Assembly (NCBI GenBank): GCA_037951105.1
Contig: JBAMJV010003762.1
Location: 1 to 64,000, forward strand
Direction: 5' to 3'
Length of the DNA: 64,000 nucleotides
From: Echinarachnius parma
Taxonomy: Eukaryota; Echinodermata; Echinoidea; Clypeasteroida; Echinarachniidae
Positions 1 through 10,639 of the stretch are shown here, in pieces. The translations under genes and the position numbers were made by a program. Each line of letters opens with the position of its first letter. The first letter of the stretch is position 1. The notes under the pieces are model-generated. The model saw only the letters and a program-made list of their open reading frames with translations, was not told where the DNA came from and did not search any database.

Positions 1-1675
1 GGCTGTGCAGTGAACTTAACCCCGTATCAGAGCTCGAGTCGGTGTCACATGACCTTGAGGGTGACTTCCTATTGGTCATATCGATTGGCGAGAAGTCGGT
101 CCCGATTCCCTGATCGAGGCTCGACTCCAGTGAGCTGTTCTTGCTACTGATACCATGGCAACGGATATCGACGGGCTCCGAGAGACTCGAGTCCATCACG
201 CACTGACTGACTTCATCGTCCGCGTCGTCCTCCCTCGAAGTGTCTCTAGACGAAACATATTCTAGGGAGGTTTCCTGATCGTCGCTCGTAAGCTGCTCGA
301 ACTCGTCGGTGAGGGCGTGTAACCGATGATTCTTGTCCTTGTACGCGCACTCCGTGACCTCTATTTGCTCCAGTAACCTGTCCAGCTCCTTGCGTTGCGC
401 GATACTGGTCTCTGCTGAGAGTTCTACCTGCACGCGAGCGAAACCGATGTCCTTCGGGGGTTGTTTGCGCTCGAGATTGGGGCTCGTGCTAAACTTGACA
501 CGCTTCTTTTCGACCCTCCGAGGTATCGCGTTGACATCGGCAATACTCGGAGTGTTTTGAGGAGAAGTCCGCTGGTTCGACAGCTCATGCGACAAGTTGG
601 ATATCGCGTCCTGTTTGTGACGAAGCTGATCATCGACGCTAAAAAGTCTGTCGCACAACGATAGGTATTCCTCAAGGTCTCGGACCATTTCGTCAGGCGT
701 CGGCGGAACTCGTCTAACGTCGCGACCGTTTCGGATTTCATCGGCAAAGCTCACTTGCTTCACAGTGTTCGTCACTTGCCTGATGTCACTGTCAGTATTC
801 TTCCTATTGCCAGTTACTTGTCCGGGTCTACTTGTCCCTGGCAAGTATGCCTCTTGGACATAGTTCTGTCCGTCTTTCTGAATGCGCATATGGTGCAGAG
901 ATGTCTCGTAAAGCTCAATTTCTCTGTCTACCGAGCCGACTGTTTCTAGGAGACTCTGAAGCTGATGGCTCTGCTTGAGAATCGTCTGGACCAAAGCCTC
1001 CGGACCCGAATCGCCAATCGGAAGCTTTGCCTTCTCTTCGACTTCCTCAGCAAGAGTCGTCGGGCCGTCCGCCGTCACCTTGCCACTCGAGCTCGACGTC
1101 GATGCGCTGGAGTCGCAATCGAGAGGCGGTGGACAGAGGATACGGACGTCCGAGAAACCGACGTCACTCTCGTCTGCCCAGCTGCGTCTTCGCTTGTCCT
1201 TCGAACCCTTACCGGCGTCTTTGAAAACCTGATTTGTATTCACGTCCTTCTTTTTCTTCAGGTCGTAGGCTACGATGCCTTCCTTGACGTTGTACTGTCC
1301 CTGCCGATTGGCGGCGCGCTTCGCTTTGTCCCGTAGCTTGATCCCTCCACTCTCTCCGTCAACCTCGCTGTCCAGACTGTTGCGTCGCCTTGCCATGGCG
1401 ACGCTTTTGCGTAGCGTAAACTTGACGTTATCGCGCTCGGCGCCCCACGCTTTCCACAGTTTGTACATGCGCGTGCGCGGGCTGAGTTGGCGTTCGCACC
1501 CGCGCCACTTTTCGAAGAGCGCGTAACATTCCAGGTTCTGCGGTGACAGTTCGCACTTGGACAGCTTGTACCTGTCCTGCAGGAGGATGCCAATGACGTC
1601 CTCGCATCGGGTGTGGCGGTTCAGACCTCCCACGATCTTCTCCTTCCCTCCAACCCACACCGGAAGTTCGTTCAT
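1..1675 (-). CDS. RASSF9/RASSF10-like N-terminal RASSF protein, 3' end beyond window
   Basis: The frame is open from the ATG at 1675 to the window edge: 558 codons plus one base, no intron. It begins MNELPVWVGGKEKIVGGLNR, a Ras-association (RA) domain over residues ~3-92. This includes FEKWRGCERQL (~54-64) and YKLWKAWG (~71-78), as in RASSF9/10. A basic Lys/Arg linker follows (~95-165), then a heptad-rich segment with DREIELYE and the family block GQNYVQEAYL (~250-278). Two more coiled-coil-like stretches lie at ~330-368 and ~415-465. The tail is acidic and Ser-rich and ends at the edge in SSDTGLSSLHS, which I recall as close to the RASSF9/10 C-terminus, so little is probably missing. The start is the first in-frame ATG after a stop at 1697-1699, with A at -3. 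Family knowledge: RA domains bind Ras-like GTPases, and the fly homologue Meru links planar polarity to the Par complex. Function here is inferred from family. GC content and codon use differ sharply from the rest of the window. Confidence 0.93.
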   Translation of the reverse strand, partial: MNELPVWVGGKEKIVGGLNRHTRCEDVIGILLQDRYKLSKCELSPQNLECYALFEKWRGCERQLSPRTRMYKLWKAWGAERDNVKFTLRKSVAMARRRNSLDSEVDGESGGIKLRDKAKRAANRQGQYNVKEGIVAYDLKKKKDVNTNQVFKDAGKGSKDKRRRSWADESDVGFSDVRILCPPPLDCDSSASTSSSSGKVTADGPTTLAEEVEEKAKLPIGDSGPEALVQTILKQSHQLQSLLETVGSVDREIELYETSLHHMRIQKDGQNYVQEAYLPGTSRPGQVTGNRKNTDSDIRQVTNTVKQVSFADEIRNGRDVRRVPPTPDEMVRDLEEYLSLCDRLFSVDDQLRHKQDAISNLSHELSNQRTSPQNTPSIADVNAIPRRVEKKRVKFSTSPNLERKQPPKDIGFARVQVELSAETSIAQRKELDRLLEQIEVTECAYKDKNHRLHALTDEFEQLTSDDQETSLEYVSSRDTSREDDADDEVSQCVMDSSLSEPVDIRCHGISSKNSSLESSLDQGIGTDFSPIDMTNRKSPSRSCDTDSSSDTGLSSLHS

Positions 1676-1748
1676 GATGAGGCCGAGTCCAGGCGATCAC
1701 CTCGAATGAAAGTTCAGATCAGGGCTAGAAGACACCATCCGTCTGGTT

Positions 1749-1790
1749 CTGGAGAATGACAAAAGGGGAAAGCAGGCATATACTGATTAG
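1749..1790 (-). other. Candidate 3' splice acceptor of the RASSF exon (5' UTR intron)
   Basis: Read on the minus strand, a branch-like CTAATCAG is followed by a pyrimidine-rich run and then GTCATTCTCCAG. This would start the RASSF exon at 1748, about 73 bp upstream of the ATG. The downstream in-frame stop (1697-1699) means any upstream exon would be non-coding in this frame. A second, weaker TTCTAG lies nearer the ATG. Inferred from motif shape only. Confidence 0.4.
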
Positions 1791-2496
1791 AAAACAACAT
1801 CGACATTTCAAACATGTTTAATACAACTTTCTTTCGCCATGGTTGTACGAAAGGAAAGCGTCTAGAAAATTAACAAAGAGGTTCAAAGTATTATAAATTC
1901 AGGACGTTTTACTTTCTACAATGCAACAAAATGTACAAATATGATAAATATCGAGTGATAGTAACCCGTGGGAACCTGGTGACGCCTAAGCTGAAAATAA
2001 ATATTACCTAAGAAAATAAATAAGGTACAAACTTCTAAATGCAACATTCAAAAGTGTCTGGACGAAGATAACAATATTTGCCAAGCGTTACAATTATTGT
2101 GAGAAAATGCACCTTTTTGGTAAAAAATATGAATCGTTCGTCTAAAACCAGACCACCTGCCAGCTGCATTCTCTACCCACATTAATTCTGCACGACATAA
2201 CCGCTCCTGGGGAATTATAAATATGGCATCGTTTTGCCTGAAATATTAAAATATGTATCCTTTGTTTGTTTGATCGACTAAAAGCGCAACGCCTGGGAAT
2301 AAAAACACAACTTTGGCCCCATTCTATAACCCGATTACGTGTTTCAAAGGGCAATTCATACGCTCGGTTTGATGAAAAAGAAAATTTCGTCAACTGATAA
2401 AAAGGACCAAAAGTGCGCCGCACGTTTTTCACAAAGCGAAGAGATGCGAAAAATGGGCACTGTTGCTATTAGTCTATCAGGTTATGTAAAGCAGCA
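1791..2496. other. AT-rich upstream flank of the RASSF gene
   Basis: No coding potential or clear repeat. It lies upstream of the RASSF coding exon and may hold intron or promoter sequence. I could not pick a TATA box, initiator or CpG-island core with confidence. Confidence 0.4.
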
Positions 2497-3970
2497 ATTT
2501 TTTTTGCTATAATCTTGGAAACACTGTTTAATTTGGTCTAAATACATTACTGATGATAAAAAGTGATGTTTCCATTTTTTATTTTTGGTCCCAGGGTGCA
2601 TAATGGCGATTTTAAAGATAATGAGCTAATTTGCATTTTTTTGAAATAAGGTCAGGGGTCATTTTCTATCTAGGAATAGTACAATATTGATAAAAACTAG
2701 CATTCTATGGTATTTTGGGGCAAGGATTCCATTTCCGGTGCTCGTTTGTAAGTGCTGTATGGGAAACACTCTGAAATCCAAGATGGCTGCCCCTAATTTG
2801 CATATTTATGAATATTATTGATTTTCAGTGGCTACAGCCCCTAATAAGCAATAATTCCGGATTATTATTTGTCAGTTATGTTCTAAGTATGTATTTAAGA
2901 TATCAAAGATGAGTTGCCATCGTGGCAACCTCTAGTAATGCATATTATTTGCATAATTATGTATTTTACCTAATTTGCATATTCCCCCAAATCGAGTATA
3001 TTGGGAACCCGGCAAGTAAAAAAAACAAGTAATACCACTTTTCCAAGGTTTTAGGGGGCAACAAATCCATTTATGATACTTATTTACCTGTATCACCTCG
3101 GCAACCAACATGAATCAAAGATGGCCGCCTTTGTCATTTTAAAGTAAATATTGCTATTTGCTACTTTAATGGCATTTAATTTATCAAAATATGATTTGTT
3201 TACTGAAAGCAAACAACTACATTGTGATTCAAGTATTCTAGTTGCTCATTCCAATAATTAAAAGTCAAAACATTATAATATCAATCTAATATAACCGAAA
3301 TAATATAGACGTGTATCATAACATGCGTAATTTAGGGAGCAGCCATCTTGGATTTGAGATGGATGCCATGGTGATACAGGTAAATAAGTTTCAAAAATGG
3401 ATCTGCTGCCCCCCAAAACCTTGGAAAATTGGTATTACTTATCTTTTTTACTTGTCGGGATCCCAATATACTCTATTTGGGGGAATATGCAAATTAGGTA
3501 AAGTACATAATTATGCAAATAATATGCATTGCTAGAGGTTGCCACGATGGCAACTCATCTTTGATATCTTAAATACATACTTAGAACATAACTGACATAT
3601 AATAATCCAGAATTATTGCTTATTAGGGGCTGTAGCCACTAAAAATCAATAATATTCATAAATATGCTAATTAGGGGAAGCCATCTTGGATTTCAGAGCG
3701 TTTCCCATACAGCACTTACAAACGAGCACTGGAAATGGAATCCTTGCCCCAAAATACCATAGAATACCAGTTTTTATCAATATTGCACTATTCCTAGATA
3801 AAAAATGACCCCTGACCTTATTTCACAAATATGCAAATTAGCTAATTATCTTTAAAATCGCCAAAATGCACCCTGGGACCAAAAATAAAAAATGGAAACA
3901 TCACTTTTTCTCATCAGTAATGTATGTAGACCAAATTAAAAACTGTTTCCAAGATTATAGCAAAAAATTT
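2497..3970. repeat. 1.47-kb palindrome (two ~634-bp inverted arms, ~206-bp spacer)
   Basis: The left arm is about 2497-3130 and the right arm about 3337-3970. The right arm is the reverse complement of the left with scattered substitutions and small indels (roughly 95% identical by eye). Matching landmarks are CCAAGATGGCTGCCCC (2780s) with its complement near 3680, and TTGCCATCGTGGCAACC (2913 on) with its complement near 3540. The spacer is unique AT-rich DNA. No reading frame spans the arms. It resembles a foldback-type element or an inverted duplication; no target duplication was found. Confidence 0.9.
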
Positions 3971-4470
3971 CACAACATTTATTTGTACTACATTAGGGGA
4001 TATACTATATAGTCTGTAGCTTGTCAAAGGGTTTGAAGCGTCCCTTTTCCCGATAGGTGGTCTGGCTGACTGGCTAAAATTATTAATATTTTGAGAAGAA
4101 ATATTGTTGTCCTCATTTATCATATTCACAGGAGCGAGATAATAATTGCTAATGGCGGTTAGTGCCTATACTGGCATATAGTGTTCACGTCTATTCAGAC
4201 TCTGGTGTGTAATTCAGCATGTTCTGTTTGTTTTTACAGTCGTTTGTAACAAAGTGTAACATGTAATTTTAAACCTTTAATCGAACATCCGCGTCATAAC
4301 ATCGACACATTAATATAAACATATTTTATAAATTAGTTTCAATGTCTAAATTAATTAATAATTATTCAAGAGGTTGTTTTATTGTGTGGCAGTATATGAG
4401 AATATCCAAACGACATGGGCTATGAATGCATGTCTAAGCAAGCTAAGAGAGTTGAGGCAATTTCGAAGTA
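3971..4470. other. AT-rich intergenic DNA, nothing recognised
   Basis: No open frame of note, no internal repeat and no RNA-gene motif was seen. Confidence 0.4.
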
Positions 4471-4635
4471 CAGTCGAACCTATGTTAGCGGCCACCTGTC
4501 TACCTGCGTATATATATAGTGGCCACAAAAGGTGATTCCTTGCGGGGAAAAGTTAAGTTTTGGAACCTGTCTACAGTGGCTACTTCTCTTGTTTCTCTTG
4601 GGTGGTCACTATAATATATTCAGGTTTGATTGCTA
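4471..4635. mobile_element. Family D solo element
   Basis: Left end ACAGTCGAACCTATGTTAG plus GGCCACC; right end GGTGGTCACTATAATATATT plus CAGGTTTGATTG. These are imperfect inverted repeats. The same end sequence (CAGTCAAACCTGTGTATAG) is amplified as a satellite at 39475-40680. Probably a short non-autonomous TIR element. Confidence 0.55.
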
Positions 4636-4647
4636 CAGTGGCCTCAA

Positions 4648-4868
4648 GCCCGGCGCAGACAGTGCCGACTCGACCCGATCCGACTGGTTTTCAGTCAGGC
4701 TAGAGTCAGTTTCGCTAAGTCGGAGCCGAGCCAACGTGTTGAATCGGCCTCGAATGACCTCCGACTGGCACTTGACTGGCACAACCGGAGTCCTGAGGCA
4801 GCGCATACCGAGTTAATCAGGCTGAAAACCAGTTGGATCGGGTCGAGTCGGCTCTGTCTGCGCCGGGC
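4648..4868. mobile_element. 221-bp MITE with ~45-bp TIRs
   Basis: The left arm begins GCCCGGCGCAGACAGTGCCG and the right arm ends CTCTGTCTGCGCCGGGC. The arms also share GACTCGACCCGATCC and CTGGTTTTCAG, giving about 45 bp of inverted terminal repeat with a few mismatches. GC-rich against AT-rich flanks. No clear target duplication and no coding capacity. Superfamily not assigned. Confidence 0.75.
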
Positions 4869-5881
4869 ATTACATGCAAAATTTACGATATAAACCGCCC
4901 CTCTTTGTCAAGTCATGTGTATCGGCGGTGACGATTTGTCTTTTCTCCGCTTTTGTGTTTAAATGATCGATCGACATTGTTCGATCGCGCGACAAGCAGT
5001 GACAAGTCAGTTTGAAATACACTTGAAAGAATGTTCGTGAATGGAAACCGGCATGTAGTATCGACCGATCGATCGATCGATCTATGAAAATGTCAGAGGA
5101 AAAGGTATCATAGTATTCGAGTAGTATATATGTGAATCCGCTGTAAGATGGTTCATGATGGGTTTCTTTTCTTTTCTGTAATCAATGGATGAATGCTACG
5201 TACGTTTATTGCTACTTGATTATAGCATACATATGATATAGCATTGATAGTATACATGCATATACGGAGACACCAACGTCAACACTAGCTCGCACAACTA
5301 AAGACAAGAATCATAACTAAAATATTACACAACTATAAATTATGTAATTGGTGTAACTATTCTTTACCAGCTATGCTCCCCGGGGCGTTAATAGTGTGCG
5401 CAATATGAATTTGAAAAGCAATATAATAGCAATTGAATACCGATAGCAATCAGAGTAAGAATAACAAGGGCGTATTTTGTGCAGTGTATTATTTGTATAA
5501 TTATGCACAATGACATTATATAATATCTTAAGATTAATAAGCAGGAGAAATGAGGTACAGATAATATCAACAAGAAATGTCCGAAAATGGTATCTGATGG
5601 TGCCACACTGGCACTCGACCAAATGTCTTGAAAATGATTTGTTTATCTCTGTCCTTCCCAATTCTCTGAAAATGAAGTATCCATGTCGTTTCATGACACT
5701 TTCAAAAGGTATCAATGTCGAGCCAAAGAATGCGAACAAAATTCCCTCTAAACCGAATAAATCCTGTAAAATTAGACACTTGTACGATTTCATTACCGTG
5801 ATTAACGCAACTGTAAGACTTCTGGGCTTTCTGTATAAATATCCAGAGTTTAACTCTTGAAAATACACGAACCTTGCTGAT
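4869..5881. other. AT-rich intergenic DNA with a GATC run
   Basis: Contains a short (GATC)n-like run near 5060-5082. Open frames on both strands at 5371-5868 (165 codons minus, 116 codons plus) have no recognisable domain and are probably chance. No repeat family was identified. Confidence 0.35.
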
Positions 5882-6130
5882 ACGTTCGTTCTATGGAGTG
5901 GCGTGGCTCTGAGAACCAGGGGGAGGGGGTGCCCCCCCCCCCCCCCCCGTCCAATATGTAAATGAAAAAAAAAAAATCATAAGAAAATACATAAATTAAA
6001 ACTGTGTCCATATTCAGTATGATGTGTCAACGGCATCTCTAGACACATGCATGCGTTCAACAAGACAATGGCGTAGCATGGTCAGATGCTTGGAGGAAGA
6101 TGTGCCGGGGGGGGGGGGGGGGGGGGGGTG
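5882..6130. repeat. Opposed poly(C) and poly(G) tracts
   Basis: A C run of ~19 (5931-5949) after GAGGGGGTGC and a G run of ~20 (6108-6128) before TGCACTTC are about 160 bp apart and inverted relative to each other. GGAGTGGCGTGGC and ATGGCGTAGCATGG nearby resemble hAT-type end sequences. Possibly the two ends of a small decayed TIR element. Confidence 0.4.
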
Positions 6131-7029
6131 CACTTCTTTATGTATTCCTTTAATCTGTAGAGGATCTTTGCAACATTGAAACTCCTGACGATCAACAGTA
6201 TATGAGTTAATTATTGATGTATCTTATGACGTACACTGCAATGGGCGTGCTTACAGTTTTTTTATTGAATGAAGTAAGATTACTAATGTATAGTTGTATA
6301 CCTAAATGTTATCGTGAATGGGTGTAACAATGCATCCGATTCAAATCGGCAGCACAAAGACGCGAGTGTGCTGACATCGACTACTGTATTCGATATTTGA
6401 TTCCTGTCATCATATCCCCGATATCACACAATCCGATCGTTTTCAGTTTACAGTATAGCCTTAGATCCAGTGGGCATGTTGAATACAACTCTGGTATACC
6501 ACGACTATGCTCTTGCTGATTGCACACAACACCAAGAAAGTTCTTCAGATAAACAAAACATTTTTAGAAGGAGAGAACAACTTTTGACTTGATGTAAAAA
6601 AACGTCTATAGAAAGTAAATAGTGTTCATATGAGTATTATGTTAACAACTAGGGTAATGGGGGCATGGGGCGCTGCAGCCCTAGCTTTATACCCCACTCC
6701 TATGCTGCCACCCCCCACACACCACTTGGGCTTCTGTATGTGGTATTAAACTCCAAAATATCATCGTTTAGAGTAACCTTCATAATTTTTCGGGAGATAA
6801 TCCGTCATTTATTTCCAGTAATTCCAAGGTTTGAAAACAGACAGCTTGTCTTCCTGCATTCCAATGTCTTTATATCACTATGAATCACTCTCACTTTGCA
6901 GGTTTCATAACCACGATCACCCTCGCAATATTCTTATAGAGCGCCATCATACTAATGATGCAGTATAATCATTATAGTCATATATTTTGATGATCATTTA
7001 CCTGTTTTTCTTTCTTCTTCCTAGATTAT
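6131..7029. other. AT-rich intergenic DNA
   Basis: No coding or RNA gene recognised. A GC-rich patch near 6660-6720 with CGCTGCAGCCC resembles the repeat boundary seen at 24694-24740. Confidence 0.35.
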
Positions 7030-7175
7030 TATTTTAATCATAGGGAAACTGACCAGAAATAGGTAATATTACCGAGCATGAACAAATCAAATAGGGTTCT
7101 CCTGGGATTCGAACCCGATACCTCCGGTGGCTCTATAGCCTATCCGATAGGCGTCTGAGCTTTCTGGCAAGTACT
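7030..7175 (-). mobile_element. SINE S1 copy (tRNA-derived head)
   Basis: On the minus strand a tRNA-like head with B box CGGGTTCGAATCCC is followed by a tail containing TTTCTGGTCAGTTTCCCTAT. The copy at 33838-34005 has the same head/tail order. The cloverleaf is imperfect, so it is not called as a tRNA gene. Confidence 0.6.
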
Positions 7176-7680
7176 AATCGCGTTATGGAGACGAAAAACC
7201 GGTGATCTCGAACCCGATGCGCGCAGCGCATCCGCCTATCATCAGTCATTTACTCATCATTATTCATATATGTTTATTGTATGTATGACGTGAACGTGAG
7301 GTACGTAACAGAGTCGCTTGTATGCCGACCTCAATTTATGGCCTAAACTTTAACCCATTCCCTTCATGATTCTGAAATCGCCATAAACTTTGCACTCAGA
7401 CCAACCAGTTCCCGTAGTCAGAGGTAAATTGTGTGAGAGAGAGAGAGAGAGGAAGAGTGAGAGACGTCGCATAGCATGCACTGCATGCACTGCATGCACT
7501 ACAGAGTTCATATGACGTTACAGCCTCATCGCTCATTGGCCTATTTTGGTCCATGTCACATAAATATTCATGAAATAGCTTCGCAGGGGGTTCGTAGAAT
7601 TCGTACGAAGAATCAATGTAAATCAATGCAAATAAAGAAAATAACAACTTTTCACGTTCATGACTGACGATAGGCTTCGC
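7176..7680. other. Intergenic DNA with small simple repeats
   Basis: Holds a (GA)n run (~7434-7452) and three copies of TGCATGCAC near 7475-7500. A block like TTCCCTTCATGATTCTGAAATC near 7360 recurs near 30785 and 54796. No gene seen. Confidence 0.35.
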
Positions 7681-7802
7681 GCTGCACGCTCAAACTAGGC
7701 ATATCGCGGTTAGTACACTGCCGGTAGAACCTGCCAGACAGCTGCACGCTCAAACTAGGCATATCGCGGTTAGTACACTGCCGGTAGAACCTGCCAGACA
7801 GC
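7681..7802. repeat. Perfect 60-bp tandem duplication
   Basis: 7681-7740 and 7741-7800 are identical base for base, unit starting GCTGCACGCTCAAACTAGGC. On the minus strand the unit adjoins a tRNA-like A box (TAGCTCAGTTAGTAGAGC, ~7830-7850), and GGTTCTACC inside the unit could be a B box, so it may be a duplicated SINE piece. Confidence 0.95.
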
Positions 7803-7907
7803 ACGATGCCTGTTAGATAGGCTAGTGGCTCTACTAACTGAGCTATAGTATACATGATTAAAAACTTTCGCACTGGTCATCTGTCTATCGCATTCATCTT
7901 GCCTAAA

Positions 7908-8845
7908 GTGGCCACTCAAATTAATCCAGTGCATGCAGAGATACACAATATTATGGAACCTGTTAATAGAGGTCACCTGCCTGCAACCCCCTAAACCGAA
8001 GATTCTTCTTTTTTTTTTATTTTACCGAACTGTTTCGGGCCAATACACGGAGACAGGTAATGACAGTAGCGACCCGAGTGTGAAATAAATTCAACGTTTC
8101 CGAAATTCTAAGACAAAGCCGACATACCGTGTTAAAGGAGCCATGACGAAGGCTATTCACGTAGAAACCTTGTGCGAGGATGAAGGCACCTATATTAGTC
8201 ACTATTAAGAGCCGCGCATTGTGACGTAACAAAGACACTGGTAGCCTTGTCATGTGACGTAACAAAGGGAACGGGAGGCCGTGTGGTTGGGTAGCGAGGC
8301 GCTTGGCTGGTGATGCGAGGATCGAAGCCTTTGTCGGGTCCTTGTGACTTATGGGCTAAATAAAGTCGAATGACTCGAGACATGACTGTCTTCATTGGCA
8401 TCCTTCATTTGCACCTGGTAGGCGTATTAACCGTTATACAGCAAATTACACAATTTTAAGTCACATTTTATTGTAAAAATGTAAAGATTAAAATGGGATC
8501 GGGAATTTAAAAAAATAAATAAAAAAAAGTCACACAATATTGACATAACCGGTTCCCTCCGAGATAAATCCATATTGAGTTAATACAGGGTTCCCTATAT
8601 ATGTATTATACAGTGTAAGTAGGCCATTTTATGTTTGTTTTCTTCTTCAATATTACACAAACAGGACGAAAGTGTACCGAAAGCTACTGAACACGTTTGT
8701 GTACTTCACCGCCTATCGAGGGATACAAGAAAGTTGCCACGTAAGGCAGGGGACCTCTATAGACAGGTCCAACAGGTGACCATTTTAGGCCCGTTGGCTG
8801 CTATAGGATAAGGTGGCCAGTAAGGCAGGTTTGACGGTATACAAA
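7908..8845. mobile_element. Family D-related pieces
   Basis: AGTGGCCACTCAAAT at 7908 and TTAATAGAGGTCACCTGCC at ~7963 resemble family D. So do GACCTCTATAGACAGGTCC at ~8752 and GGTGGCCAGTAAGGCAGG plus TTTGACGG at ~8812. They may be ends of one decayed element or independent fragments. Between them are tandem TGACGTAACAAA motifs (~8221 and ~8256) and AT-rich sequence. Confidence 0.4.
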
Positions 8846-9343
8846 TCGGTTACTTGAGGATGCAGTAATTCTAAATAAATCAATATTACCTTATATGCCT
8901 ACAGGGGTGCAACTAAATGGTTTCCTAATCTACTCAGGAACGCAGAAAAGGGTAATCTAACAGATACATAATAATACAGAGCGATGGGCTTACTTTCGAT
9001 GCGCGCGAGTTTGCACTTAGCGGAATAGTGTTAAGTAAAGGCAAATTTGGTTTTCAATCTTTATTGGCCGCATTCCACGCGAACCAAGACAAAGGAAAAC
9101 CACTGCCCTTTCTTCTCTTTGAAATTGTATTGACACCATATAATTCACATTAGGCAAAGGAGCCCTTAACCGCACTGGTATAATGAGAAGTGTACTATTA
9201 TTAAGACGGGTAAAGGTCTTTAATAGATATTAAGAACTTCCACCTTAATCTATTTTTAAGATACACATAAACGATGTTTATAACATTTTAAGTGAGGGCC
9301 AATTGGACACCTTGCTTGGATACGAGTTGGATACTGGGGTCTT
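8846..9343. other. Intergenic DNA, nothing recognised
   Basis: No repeat, RNA motif or coding frame supported. Confidence 0.35.
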
Positions 9344-9703
9344 TGACGACTTCCTAAAAAATAACTCGATCAAAATTACCCGCTAGTTAGTAAAGTTATA
9401 CGTCAATCAAAATTGACGAGGTTTCTGATGGCCATGATGTGTGCCCCTTAGTGAGGGGGGGGGGGGGGGGGGGGCAGTAACTGGCTACTGCATGTCAGAG
9501 GATGATTATGATATACCTCATTGATGACTTCCTTAAAGTTATTGGTTTATATACTCATTACAAAATAACTCGATCAAAATCACACCCTAGGAAGTATTTA
9601 GTAAAGTTTTAAAATCAAATTTGACGAGGATTCTGAAGGCCATGATGTTGCCCCATATAGTGGGCTAGCTGAGATAGGGGAGTTGGAAGGGGGGGGGGGG
9701 GGG
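9344..9703. repeat. Diverged direct duplication, each copy ending in poly(G)
   Basis: Copy 1 (9344-9474) and copy 2 (~9521-9703) share AAAATAACTCGATCAAAAT, then ATTTGACGAGG-like sequence, GGCCATGATGT, and a terminal G tract of 14-18 bases. Copies are moderately diverged. Confidence 0.7.
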
Positions 9704-10639
9704 ACACCGGACAATAATATCAGCACACGTGGTATTTATAACCCCTAATTTCCACATCAAGTGTAATAGGGAACCTAAATAATTATGGTAATGTTTTGAG
9801 GAACAGCCTGTATACCGCGCTCAACTTTTTCGGTCTAGGACATAATAAAACAATTAAATGAATAAATTAAACAAATGTGTAACTATTTTTCTTGCAAATT
9901 TGCACCATGTAATCCCCTTATGTAAAACCATGAAGTAGTTTCATGGTAAAACTGAAGTAATAATTCTCATAAATCCAATGTATTCATTGTTGTCATAATA
10001 ATGGTGGTTTCCACCCAGCATGGGGCTAATGTAACTAGCCCCTGGGCCCATGCATGCTTCCTGTATTATAGCTCCATATTTGCTCGTATATTATAAGGAT
10101 GAGGTAAGGAGGAAATAATGGGGTTTAAATTCGTTATACGCATTATTTCAAACTTCACTTTTGATAAATGCTCTTTTTTAATTTTTCTTTCATACATATG
10201 ACTTCTCCAGTGGAGCCACAGGCAGTTTCGGTGGAAAAAAAACCCCGTATGAACAGAGACCGATTTATTTCGGAATAGGGTTAGGTTGACCTTGCTATAC
10301 GCCCGCGAATCATAAATTATGACATCATCCGCGTAATAAATAAGATCAGCGATAATTGGTCGTATAATTGTGTGCCCTCGACTTTGGTAACCTCGACGGA
10401 TAATTGGCAAGTCACAATCATTTTTACGGTGGGTGATTAATAAGGCCGCCGATCTACAGATATTAATAGACATATTATCTTGTAAGAACGCGCCCACGAT
10501 GCCGACGCATATTATTGCATGGATTAATCACACCCGATACTTTAACTGTGATCAGCGCCTTGCGTTAGCACGCACGGCGCCTGGATAGGTTACCGATACT
10601 TGAGCAATCCACCCAGGCCTGAAAGCATGGGGCTATAGT
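9704..10639. other. Intergenic DNA with a CpG-richer stretch
   Basis: 10240-10620 has more CpG and less simple sequence than its surroundings and contains homeodomain-like TAATTGG/TAATTGT motifs. A 143-codon minus frame (10066-10497) contains YADDVIIY but no other reverse-transcriptase motif. No gene called. Confidence 0.3.

Noticed and set aside
5371-5868. Longest non-RASSF open frame (165 codons, minus), with an overlapping 116-codon plus frame
   Set aside because: No recognisable domain or family, open on both strands in AT-rich DNA, no splice or promoter context; best explained by chance.
8255-8345. tRNA-like GTGTGGTTGGGTAGCGAGGC ... AGGATCGAAGCC
   Set aside because: A and B boxes are too degenerate and there is no matching body to assign it to S1 or S2.
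10066-10497. 143-codon minus frame containing LIYYADDVIIYDS, like the reverse-transcriptase YADD box
   Set aside because: No other reverse-transcriptase motif upstream or downstream in the frame and no repeat context; a single short match is not enough.
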